Both the position numbers and the translations under genes were made by a program. The notes under the pieces are model-generated. The model saw only the letters and a list, made by a program, of their open reading frames with translations. It was not told the DNA's origin and ran no database searches. This document shows positions 1 to 4,846 of a stretch of 22,034 nucleotides of DNA, one piece after another. Location: IMG/VR virus record IMGVR_UViG_3300006614_000008, positions 3,025 through 25,058 of that record, one strand, 5' to 3'. Each line of letters begins with the position of its first letter. Within the stretch, counting starts at the first letter, position 1. The DNA comes from a virus.

Positions 1-1
1 T

Positions 2-316
2 AACGAGAGCTACACCGCTGGCAATTTCAGTGACCTAACTAGGAGTCTGTTAGGTGAACGTCCAGAGGATGAGGGTAGGAGCCAAACGTCTTGGGATAAG
101 ACCTTTGACAAGATAATTGCCCGTTACTACCACGATGACCTTGATGGCGGCATCAGGGAAACCAAGTGGGGTGCGCTCATGGCTGTACAGGGATATGAGC
201 AGCACGTCCAACAGGTGCGTGGTGGCACGAAGCAAGGACGGCATCTTGACCGTCTGCTCTTTGGGTCAATGCCTTTAACCGAGAAAGCAGTCTCTCGCTT
301 ATCTGTATCCGTTTGA
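2..316 (+). CDS. DUF932-family phage/plasmid-like protein, C-terminal part
   Basis: This is an open frame that runs in from the left edge and stops with TGA at 314-316, so only the last 104 residues are present. The part T-K-W-G-A-L-M-A-V-Q-G-Y-E-Q-H matches the 'WGALNAVTEYVDH' signature near the C-terminus of the DUF932 (phage/plasmid-like, TIGR03299-type) family, and it is followed by the usual R-x2-R-L-L-F-G-S region and a short tail. DUF932 proteins are common in phages and plasmids and have no settled biochemical role. The gene is on the same strand as the early genes that follow, but a gap of 108 bases separates them. Assignment rests on remembered family signatures, not on a search; the N-terminal domain lies outside the window. 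Confidence 0.72.
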   Translation, partial: NESYTAGNFSDLTRSLLGERPEDEGRSQTSWDKTFDKIIARYYHDDLDGGIRETKWGALMAVQGYEQHVQQVRGGTKQGRHLDRLLFGSMPLTEKAVSRLSVSV

Positions 317-383
317 GCGCCCCGTCAGGTACAAAGCAACTGTGTCAGCAGCAAGTTGACATAAGTAATGTTTTGTGCTTGAC

Positions 384-401
384 TGATGTTCTCAAACATC
401 A
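384..401 (+). promoter_or_regulatory. Inverted repeat in the 317-424 intergenic gap
   Basis: The gap between the DUF932 gene and the next gene holds a perfect 7-base inverted repeat, TGATGTT at 384-390 and AACATCA at 395-401, around CTCA. Upstream are two -35-like boxes, TTGACA at 356-361 and TTGACT at 379-384, but neither has a convincing -10 box at the right distance. The repeat could be a small operator or a hairpin in the leader of the next gene. Nothing else is recognised in the gap. Confidence 0.3.
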
Positions 402-424
402 ATAGCCAAACAAGGGAGAAACTA

Positions 425-775
425 ATGGCTGAATTAGAAATTACAGGGCTAGCAGAAATCGATGACGACGGACTGTTCGATGTAATCGAACACAGAGTTG
501 ATAGCGCAATCGAAGAGTATTGCCAGAACATGGACTTCAGCGACGAGATAAATGACTGCATTAGTAGCTACTACTACTGGGGCAAGCTCTTCGAGCGTGA
601 ACTTCCTGACCTGCTTGCACAGTGGGGATATGTCAGCGAAGAGAGAGTAGAAGTCGTTGTGGAGGAAGCGATGAAAGCTACGCAGCCTAAGGATGAGCGA
701 ACTGATGACATTATCGAGATCCTTAAGACTGTCAGCAGTCTCCTCACTGAGTTGTTGGGCAGGCTGGAATCGTGA
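425..775 (+). CDS. Hypothetical acidic early protein, 116 aa
   Basis: Not recognised. The frame is open from an ATG at 386, but the ATG at 425 is chosen because AGGGAG at 413-418 lies at a good distance in front of it and the 386 start has none; the 386 start would also lie inside the inverted repeat at 384-401. The product begins MAELEITGLAEIDDDG and is strongly acidic, with many Asp and Glu, a Tyr-rich stretch (SSYYYW) in the middle and a helical C-terminal part ending TELLGRLES that could oligomerise. It overlaps the next gene by four bases (GTGA), which suggests translational coupling with the GP88-family protein. No catalytic motif or membrane segment is visible. Confidence 0.7.
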   Translation: MAELEITGLAEIDDDGLFDVIEHRVDSAIEEYCQNMDFSDEINDCISSYYYWGKLFERELPDLLAQWGYVSEERVEVVVEEAMKATQPKDERTDDIIEILKTVSSLLTELLGRLES

Positions 776-1563
776 TTGTCAACGTTGGGTTGCCACGCTT
801 AAGTAGTGACCGCAAAGTTGCACCTCTGGTCAGGAAGAAAGGCAAGGGAGTCAATGAGGGAACCCCGAAGGTCAAGAACACCTTCGGGCTTCCCGCCCTT
901 GTCTCCTGTCCTGGGCACACGGAATGGTGCGCCGAAGCTTGTTATGCGTTGGCACTTCAGAACTTTCCAGGCGTCCGTAACTTGGTCCAAGAGAACTGGG
1001 AAATAGTATCCCCACATCTCAACGACACAGACACACTGCACGCCATGCTCAGTGCCATGCTCAGCGAATGCTCTATCGAGTACGTCCGAGCAGGCATACC
1101 GCAAGACGAGTGGGTGTTCCGTCACTTCTGGGACGGTGACATTCCCTCCGCTGCGTTCGCCCAAGCAATCAAACGAGTAGCTGAAGACTTCCCCGAGTTT
1201 CAGTTCTGGTTGTATACGAGAACCTTTAAGGCAGTCCCTCTGCTCATGGGGGTCAGCAATCTAGCTGTCTACCTATCGATAGATAAAGACAACGTGCTAG
1301 ATGCAGTCCGAGTAGAGAAAGCTTTACTGTCCGAACCAATGCTGGCATTCTGTGCCGACACTTGGGAAGAGACTGAAGAGTTAGCTGCCAAGTTTCCACA
1401 CCGACGCAAGGGACCTAAGTGTCCTGAGCTAACAGGTAAAACTCCGATGGTCGTCTGGGACGACGACGGGGTGTTCGGTCGTGGCGCATGTGTCGAATGC
1501 GGCATGTGTATCTACGGTCGCAACAATGTCCGTTTTGCTTCTACCAACAGAAAGGGAGAGTGA
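772..1563 (+). CDS. GP88-family phage protein with cysteine clusters
   Basis: The N-terminal half has the hallmark of the GP88 ('gene product 88') family, known from mycobacteriophages and many aquatic phages: a short basic start, then FGLPALVSCPG and a C-x6-C-x3-C-Y-A stretch (C46, C53, C57). A second cluster near the end is C-x2-C-x2-C (C240, C243, C246), with two more Cys before it (AFCADTW and PKCPEL). The middle has R-H-F-W-D-G-D and W-L-Y-T-R-T-F-K, also typical of the family. The cysteine pattern suggests a bound metal or Fe-S cluster, but that is inference; the family's reaction is not established as far as I know. The start is GTG at 772, overlapping the previous stop as GTGA. The length of 263 residues is normal for this family. 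Confidence 0.75.
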   Translation: MIVNVGLPRLSSDRKVAPLVRKKGKGVNEGTPKVKNTFGLPALVSCPGHTEWCAEACYALALQNFPGVRNLVQENWEIVSPHLNDTDTLHAMLSAMLSECSIEYVRAGIPQDEWVFRHFWDGDIPSAAFAQAIKRVAEDFPEFQFWLYTRTFKAVPLLMGVSNLAVYLSIDKDNVLDAVRVEKALLSEPMLAFCADTWEETEELAAKFPHRRKGPKCPELTGKTPMVVWDDDGVFGRGACVECGMCIYGRNNVRFASTNRKGE

Positions 1564-1760
1564 TGAAGCATGTTATCCACGTTCACCAACAGAAAATTAA
1601 GAAGGGTGAACCCGCTATTATTGATCGTACTTATAAAGGCTCTACTCATCACCGTAGGGTCTTTATAGACGGGCCTTGTTACATCGTTCAGCCTGATGAG
1701 CCTGACCGATGTGGTGCTCGTGTCTGGATCGAGACAGAAGCAGAGACATACTATGGGTGA
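1563..1760 (+). CDS. Small hypothetical protein, 65 aa
   Basis: Not recognised. The ATG at 1563 shares a base with the preceding TGA (TGATG) and is preceded by AAAGGGAGAG, a strong ribosome-binding site, so translation is probably coupled to the GP88-family gene. The frame is open further upstream, but a longer start would run far into that gene. The product begins MKHVIHVHQQKIKKGEPAI and is basic and His-rich in the first half, then acidic at the end (WIETEAETYYG). Alternating hydrophobic residues and the G-P-C-Y-I-V segment suggest a small beta fold. No function can be assigned. Confidence 0.6.
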   Translation: MKHVIHVHQQKIKKGEPAIIDRTYKGSTHHRRVFIDGPCYIVQPDEPDRCGARVWIETEAETYYG

Positions 1761-1974
1761 CTCTGCGTATACAGATCTAGAACGCTCGGCGTATGCGTTT
1801 GCTTTGTTCACCGTCCTGATCTTGGACGAGTTGAAACAGCAATACCTAGAAGACCGAGACAGTTTCCTAGACTTCATCCCAAGCATCGATGTCATAACTG
1901 ATCGAGCTATCCAGTATCAGTTGGAGATGCTTGTCGAAGATCCTGGGATCGACTTCGATGAGATAGTCGAATGA
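1753..1974 (+). CDS. Small hypothetical protein, 73 aa
   Basis: Not recognised. The ATG at 1753 gives an 8-base overlap with the previous gene, whereas the most upstream start at 1696 would overlap by 65 bases; the shorter form beginning MGDSAYTDLERSAYAF is therefore preferred. The product is acidic and predicted helical, with a hydrophobic run (YAFALFTVLILDEL) at about residues 13-26 that is probably an amphipathic or buried helix, since it is followed directly by charged residues. It overlaps the lysozyme-like gene by four bases (ATGA). Confidence 0.6.
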   Translation: MGDSAYTDLERSAYAFALFTVLILDELKQQYLEDRDSFLDFIPSIDVITDRAIQYQLEMLVEDPGIDFDEIVE

Positions 1975-2306
1975 ATATTTGGCTAGCTATCTGGGCGATA
2001 CTGGACTTCGCTTCAGTGAATCATGAACCACCTAACCCTGAGATCCCTGAGGTTGTGTGCGAATACTTCCAAGAGGATTGTGTTCGTGCCCTCGGGGTGG
2101 CGTGGTGTGAGTCATTGCATAACCCTCGTGCTTATAACGGGGTAGATCATGGCTTGTTCCAGATCAATGAGCATTACTGGGGTGATGTCTTTGAGAAGCA
2201 TTGGCATAAGCGTTATGAGATTGTTCAGTCAACATGGATGGCTCATTACATACATGAGAACACTCGTGGGGGCTGGGCTTTGTGGACTTGTGGGAGGTAC
2301 AAGTGA
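1971..2306 (+). CDS. Lysozyme-like / lytic transglycosylase-type protein, 111 aa
   Basis: The core has the features of small goose-lysozyme-like and SLT-type transglycosylase folds: a likely catalytic Glu in A-W-C-E-S (E47), then N-P-R-A-Y-N, then D-H-G-L-F-Q-I-N (residues 59-66), and an end with G-W-A-L-W-T-C-G, close to the 'W..W.C' ending of this group. Four cysteines (C30, C37, C46, C107) could form disulfides, which fits a protein acting outside the cytoplasm. The first 16 residues (MNIWLAIWAILDFASV) are hydrophobic and could be a short signal or anchor. It would cleave the glycan strand of peptidoglycan. It lies among early genes, far from the holin and amidase, so it may be a second lysin, a virion-associated lysozyme or a protein with another role. 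The start overlaps the previous stop (ATGA). Confidence 0.68.
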   Translation: MNIWLAIWAILDFASVNHEPPNPEIPEVVCEYFQEDCVRALGVAWCESLHNPRAYNGVDHGLFQINEHYWGDVFEKHWHKRYEIVQSTWMAHYIHENTRGGWALWTCGRYK

Positions 2307-3031
2307 CAACCAAAACATGCTCAAAGTGCGAAGAAACTAAACCAATCACGAGCTATCACAAAAAGCCCAATGGCAAGTATGGCGTCAATTCTGTATGTAA
2401 GCCATGTGCTATTGCTAAAACAGTAGCTCGCCGACAAGAAAAACATAAAGACCCAAAAGTTAAAGCGGAGTTTCTAGCTCAGCGAAGGCAATACTACAAA
2501 GAGAACAAACACCGAGAAGATCTGAGTTGTAGTAAGACTTCTAGAGCCGAATTCTATAAAGCTAATCGGAAAAAACTATTAGCTAGGGTAAAAGAGTACC
2601 AATCAAGACCAGAGGTAAAAAAGAAAATACAAGAGCGAAAGAGGCAAAAATACCTTGATGACAGAGATGTTGTTCTGGAACAGAGTCGCCAGTATCGCAA
2701 AAAAAATTGGGAAAAGGTTAGAGCAAGGGAGAACCTTAAAACACTACGCAGAAAAGCTATAGAGTCTGACGGTCACAACCTAGCGAAGCTACACGCTTAC
2801 TGGAGAGCTAACGGCATAGACCCTAAGCGGTGTACTTACTGTGATGCTTGGCATACCAAGTGGAAGAACAACTGGAAAACCTCAGCAGGTGACCATGTGG
2901 TTCCGCTTTCAAAGGGAGGCAAAGACTTTATAGAGAACCTCGTTCCTTGTTGTTTCTCTTGTAACTCTTCCAAAGGAGCCAAGATTCTTTACGAAGAATG
3001 GGTACCACCTAAAGAACGGAAAGCAAGTTAA
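2303..3031 (+). CDS. HNH endonuclease with N-terminal zinc ribbon
   Basis: The start is GTG at 2303, overlapping the previous stop as GTGA and preceded by GGGAGG; an ATG at 2282 without a good site is rejected. The N-terminus carries a zinc-ribbon-like pair, C-S-K-C (C6, C9) and C-K-P-C (C32, C35). The middle, about residues 40-160, is a Lys/Arg-rich helical stretch with repeated Q-Y-x-K-K/E-N-type units. The C-terminal HNH domain has C-T-Y-C, then G-D-H-V-V-P-L-S-K-G-G, then N-L-V-P-C-C-F-S-C-N-x3-K, which supplies the catalytic His and the zinc-binding Cys. It would nick or cut DNA with a single metal ion. The gene looks richer in A than its neighbours, and such free-standing HNH genes often move between phages. 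Its natural target is unknown. Confidence 0.85.
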   Translation: MTTKTCSKCEETKPITSYHKKPNGKYGVNSVCKPCAIAKTVARRQEKHKDPKVKAEFLAQRRQYYKENKHREDLSCSKTSRAEFYKANRKKLLARVKEYQSRPEVKKKIQERKRQKYLDDRDVVLEQSRQYRKKNWEKVRARENLKTLRRKAIESDGHNLAKLHAYWRANGIDPKRCTYCDAWHTKWKNNWKTSAGDHVVPLSKGGKDFIENLVPCCFSCNSSKGAKILYEEWVPPKERKAS

Positions 3032-3639
3032 TGAAACCTAGACAGGGCAGAGGGAGTTGTTGGGCTGTTCTGCCTGACGGCAGTCAATGCCCAAGAGAAC
3101 GCCGCACCATTAAACCCTATGAAGGACCTGGGTCTAAAGATGGAAAGATTGCCCTCTGTCATGGACACAGGGGGCATTTCTTGAAGTACGGGTCACCTCG
3201 TACTGATATTCCTATCAGGTTGCTGTCATCTCTTACCTTTGAGGAACGAGTAGAGGTTTACTTGAATCCTGCTTTTGGTCATGTCAAGTTTGGTGACATT
3301 GTTCGTGATGACGGAACAGTTTGTATCCTTTGGCAAGGCTTCACACAGAATGGTGGATACGGTGCGGTCAACAGCAAGATAATTGCTGAACGAGTTGGCA
3401 CAATCCGCAACGCCTTGACACATCGTATGGTGTGGGTTTACAATAATGGTCCTATTCCAGAAGGACTACAAGTACACCACAACTGTCATGAGAAAAGATG
3501 CTGCAACATCAGGCATTTAGAACTAACTACCGCTGATGCAAACTCACTCGAAGCGAGTACGCATTCAGTTGTCGTTCACCGATTAGAACAAGAAATAAAA
3601 GCCCTAAAGGAGGAGATAAATGAGTTACATCGAAGGTAA
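3031..3639 (+). CDS. HNH endonuclease (HNH_3-like) with N-terminal zinc finger
   Basis: The ATG at 3031 overlaps the previous TAA by one base. The catalytic region is in the second half: L-T-H-R-M-V-W-V-Y-N-N-G-P-I-P-E-G-L (about 129-146), then V-H-H-N-C (149-152), then C-C-N-I-R-H-L-E-L (157-165). This is the pattern of the HNH_3 group found in phages, where the double His and the Asn form the beta-beta-alpha-metal site. The first 55 residues have C10, C20, C43 and His 44, 46 and 49, with L-K-Y-G-S-P after them, a small zinc finger often fused to these nucleases. The last 25 residues (from VVHRLEQEIKALKEEINEL) look like a short coiled coil. Two different HNH genes side by side is unusual; they do not look like recent copies of each other. 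Confidence 0.85.
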   Translation: MKPRQGRGSCWAVLPDGSQCPRERRTIKPYEGPGSKDGKIALCHGHRGHFLKYGSPRTDIPIRLLSSLTFEERVEVYLNPAFGHVKFGDIVRDDGTVCILWQGFTQNGGYGAVNSKIIAERVGTIRNALTHRMVWVYNNGPIPEGLQVHHNCHEKRCCNIRHLELTTADANSLEASTHSVVVHRLEQEIKALKEEINELHRR

Positions 3640-3832
3640 CCACATCCGTTGGGACTCAACAGACTTCAAGAAACACGGCTACATCGCAACGTATGCAGTA
3701 GGCGGATGTCGATGTGCCAAATGCAAACAAAGATGGGAGGCTTGGACCCCAAACGAAAGAAAATCCAGTTACACACACCTATTAAAAGAAGGGAAACCCC
3801 GTGGAAAATATCGACGGAGAACTACTACTTGA
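3620..3832 (+). CDS. Small protein with C-x-C-x2-C zinc motif, 70 aa
   Basis: The ATG at 3620 has a very strong ribosome-binding site, AAGGAGGAG, inside the end of the HNH gene, and overlaps that gene by 20 bases. The product has H-G-Y-I-A-T-Y-x4-G-C-R-C-A-K-C-K-Q-R-W, that is one His plus a C-x-C-x2-C knot (about residues 30-36), followed by a basic tail ending GKYRRRTTT. Small proteins with this 'HG..Y..GCRC..C' signature are common in actinobacteriophages and aquatic phages and probably bind one zinc ion, but their role is unknown. A related motif occurs in the gene at 3988-4221. Confidence 0.7.
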   Translation: MSYIEGNHIRWDSTDFKKHGYIATYAVGGCRCAKCKQRWEAWTPNERKSSYTHLLKEGKPRGKYRRRTTT

Positions 3833-4001
3833 ACTAATGGATGAGACACACGATGCCATCCATGCTGACCGTAAACTTGCAGTGCTACTTCTCGAACGGG
3901 CAGAACGCCTCGAAGAAAAAATGCACGCATTCTTACACGATGCAAACAACCAAGAAGACGCCGAAGTCATACCCCTAAGGGATACTGATGGCGACAAATA
4001 G
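3801..4001 (+). CDS. Small acidic helical protein, 66 aa
   Basis: The start is GTG at 3801, preceded by AGAAGGG at a suitable distance; an internal ATG at 3837 lacks a site. The 32-base overlap with the previous gene is long for this region but not extreme. The product is acidic and almost wholly helical, with a heptad-like pattern (LLLELMDETHDAIHADRKLA, then LLLERAERLEEKMHAFL), so a coiled-coil dimer is likely. No enzyme motif is visible. It sits between the two small C-x-C-x2-C proteins and could act with them, which is only a guess from position. Confidence 0.55.
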   Translation: MENIDGELLLELMDETHDAIHADRKLAVLLLERAERLEEKMHAFLHDANNQEDAEVIPLRDTDGDK

Positions 4002-4221
4002 AACAAGAAAGCAAGGATACAACTGCAAAGGGAAGCCCTCTGCTTCCCATTACGGAAACGGTTGCAGATGTTTAGGATGTCGTTCCGCATGGAACCAATA
4101 CAGTAAGGACAGGGCAGAACAAAAACGTGGATCAGGACCAAAAAGGGAGAAAAGCGCACCGCTTCAAGATGCGTTTACCCGAGAACAAATACTGGAAGCT
4201 AGAGCCAATGAGTCCCTCTAA
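3988..4221 (+). CDS. Second small C-x-C-x2-C zinc-motif protein, 77 aa
   Basis: The ATG at 3988 has AAGGG in front and overlaps the previous gene by 14 bases. The motif is S-H-Y-G-N-G-C-R-C-L-G-C-R-S-A-W-N-Q-Y (about residues 20-38), with the same order of His, Gly, C-x-C-x2-C and aromatic residue as in the gene at 3620-3832. The stretch after it is strongly basic (SKDRAEQKRGSGPKREKS), which fits binding to nucleic acid. The last third is helical. It is probably a distant relative of the 3620 gene and not a recent duplicate, since little beyond the motif is shared. Function unknown. Confidence 0.65.
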   Translation: MATNRTRKQGYNCKGKPSASHYGNGCRCLGCRSAWNQYSKDRAEQKRGSGPKREKSAPLQDAFTREQILEARANESL

Positions 4222-4390
4222 GTACGAGATCAAAGGAGCCGTAGTTCCTTTAGGAGCAGGCTTAAGAACATCAGGCTATGTAGTTATACAAGACGGTCAT
4301 TACAAAGAGTTCTTTGGAACTTTGGCCGAGGCTGAACAAGCAGCCAAAACGTATGAAGAAAACGAAACAAACAAGGATTGCTGCGAATGA
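4208..4390 (+). CDS. Small hypothetical protein, 60 aa
   Basis: Not recognised. The ATG at 4208 is preferred: it gives a 14-base overlap and has GGAAGC a short distance upstream. A GTG at 4127 would add 27 residues of basic sequence inside the previous gene and cannot be ruled out. The product begins MSPSKYEIKGAVVPLGAG and looks like a small beta-sheet domain (GYVVIQDGHYKEFFGTL) followed by one helix (AEAEQAAKTYEEN), a fold seen in many small phage proteins. It ends with two Cys (KDCCE). It overlaps the HTH gene by four bases (ATGA). Confidence 0.5.
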   Translation: MSPSKYEIKGAVVPLGAGLRTSGYVVIQDGHYKEFFGTLAEAEQAAKTYEENETNKDCCE

Positions 4391-4683
4391 CCTACTCACT
4401 TACCAAACTTCACGAAACATTGAAGAACTATGGGGATACATGCGAGCCTTTAGTTGCTTTGAAACAGTTAGACCAAATCGATTATGAGATTAGGCAACAG
4501 TTAAAGCTGACAAGTTATATGCGTAGACATGCACTGTTGGATGCTGTCTATGCCGAGGGTAACCAAGCACGAGTTGGACGTGAGATTGGGTTATCTAGAC
4601 AAAGAACACATGACATGGTTGAACGGGCACAATTTGAACGTTTGCACAAGGTCAAGCCTCCTTTGGGAGAAGAGGCTGTTTGA
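4387..4683 (+). CDS. Helix-turn-helix protein, probable regulator, 98 aa
   Basis: The ATG at 4387 overlaps the previous TGA (ATGA) and has AAGGA upstream. The C-terminal half contains a helix-turn-helix pattern, N-Q-A-R-V-G-R-E-I-G-L-S-R-Q-R-T-H-D-M-V (about residues 59-78), with a Gly at the turn and R-Q-R-T-H in the place of a recognition helix. This is close to the DNA-binding part of phage and FIS/NtrC-like regulators. The first 55 residues are helical and may dimerise. It is the last gene of the first early block and lies directly in front of a promoter and a palindrome (4759-4779), so it may control the replication operon downstream. That link is inferred from position. Confidence 0.6.
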   Translation: MTYSLTKLHETLKNYGDTCEPLVALKQLDQIDYEIRQQLKLTSYMRRHALLDAVYAEGNQARVGREIGLSRQRTHDMVERAQFERLHKVKPPLGEEAV

Positions 4684-4707
4684 CTTAACTTGTATCCATG
4701 TTAAAAT
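4680..4707 (+). promoter_or_regulatory. Sigma-70-type promoter candidate for the replication operon
   Basis: TTGACT at 4680-4685 and TAAAAT at 4702-4707 are separated by 16 bases; each differs from the consensus at one base. The -35 box overlaps the TGA of the HTH gene. Transcription would start near 4714, inside the left arm of the hairpin at 4704-4739, leaving a leader of about 130 bases before the nuclease gene at 4847. Identified by eye, with no scoring. Confidence 0.45.
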
Positions 4708-4739
4708 GGGGGGAACCCCCAAAAGGGTTCCCCCCATTT
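4704..4739 (+). terminator. Strong hairpin, probable terminator of the first early block
   Basis: A perfect 15-base-pair stem: AAATGGGGGGAACCC at 4704-4718 and its exact complement at 4725-4739, with the six-base loop CCAAAA. The flanking A and T runs form the foot of the stem, so a stem with A on one side and T on the other could work on both strands. A separate T tract after the stem is missing, which lowers certainty. It lies 21 bases after the stop of the HTH gene. Confidence 0.65.
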
Positions 4740-4758
4740 GAAGCGATGGGGAATTTCT

Positions 4759-4779
4759 ATTTCTAACAATGTTAGAAAT
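4759..4779. promoter_or_regulatory. Operator-like palindrome
   Basis: ATTTCTAACA at 4759-4768 is repeated in inverted form at 4770-4779 around a single central A. It is perfect over ten bases per arm. Its size and symmetry fit a site for a dimeric HTH repressor; the HTH gene ends 76 bases upstream. It lies downstream of the promoter candidate, inside the leader, and could also fold as a short RNA hairpin. Confidence 0.45.
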
Positions 4780-4796
4780 GGAGAAGTCACTAGGTC

Positions 4797-4846
4797 GGGT
4801 CGTCCCGTGTCTCCCTGCGGGACGGCCCCACCGAACAGGGAGATAG
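4797..4846 (+). promoter_or_regulatory. Possible RNA pseudoknot covering the ribosome-binding site of the nuclease gene
   Basis: A hairpin has arms at 4797-4807 and 4818-4828 (eleven pairs including one G-U; the inner seven are CGTCCCG with CGGGACG) and a ten-base loop. Eight loop bases, TCTCCCTG at 4810-4817, are exactly complementary to CAGGGAGA at 4836-4843, which contains the Shine-Dalgarno sequence of the ATG at 4847. This is the arrangement of an H-type pseudoknot, with a two-base first loop and a seven-base last loop. If it forms, it would block ribosome entry. Some known riboswitches and autogenous control sites work this way, but no known riboswitch class is recognised here. Confidence 0.42.

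Noticed and set aside
386-424. Longer N-terminus for the first complete early gene
   Set aside because: The ATG at 386 has no ribosome-binding site and lies inside an inverted repeat, while the ATG at 425 has AGGGAG at a good distance.
799-1164. Open frame of 121 codons on the - strand inside the GP88-family gene
   Set aside because: It is antisense to a well-supported gene, has no family features, and no promoter or ribosome-binding site was seen.
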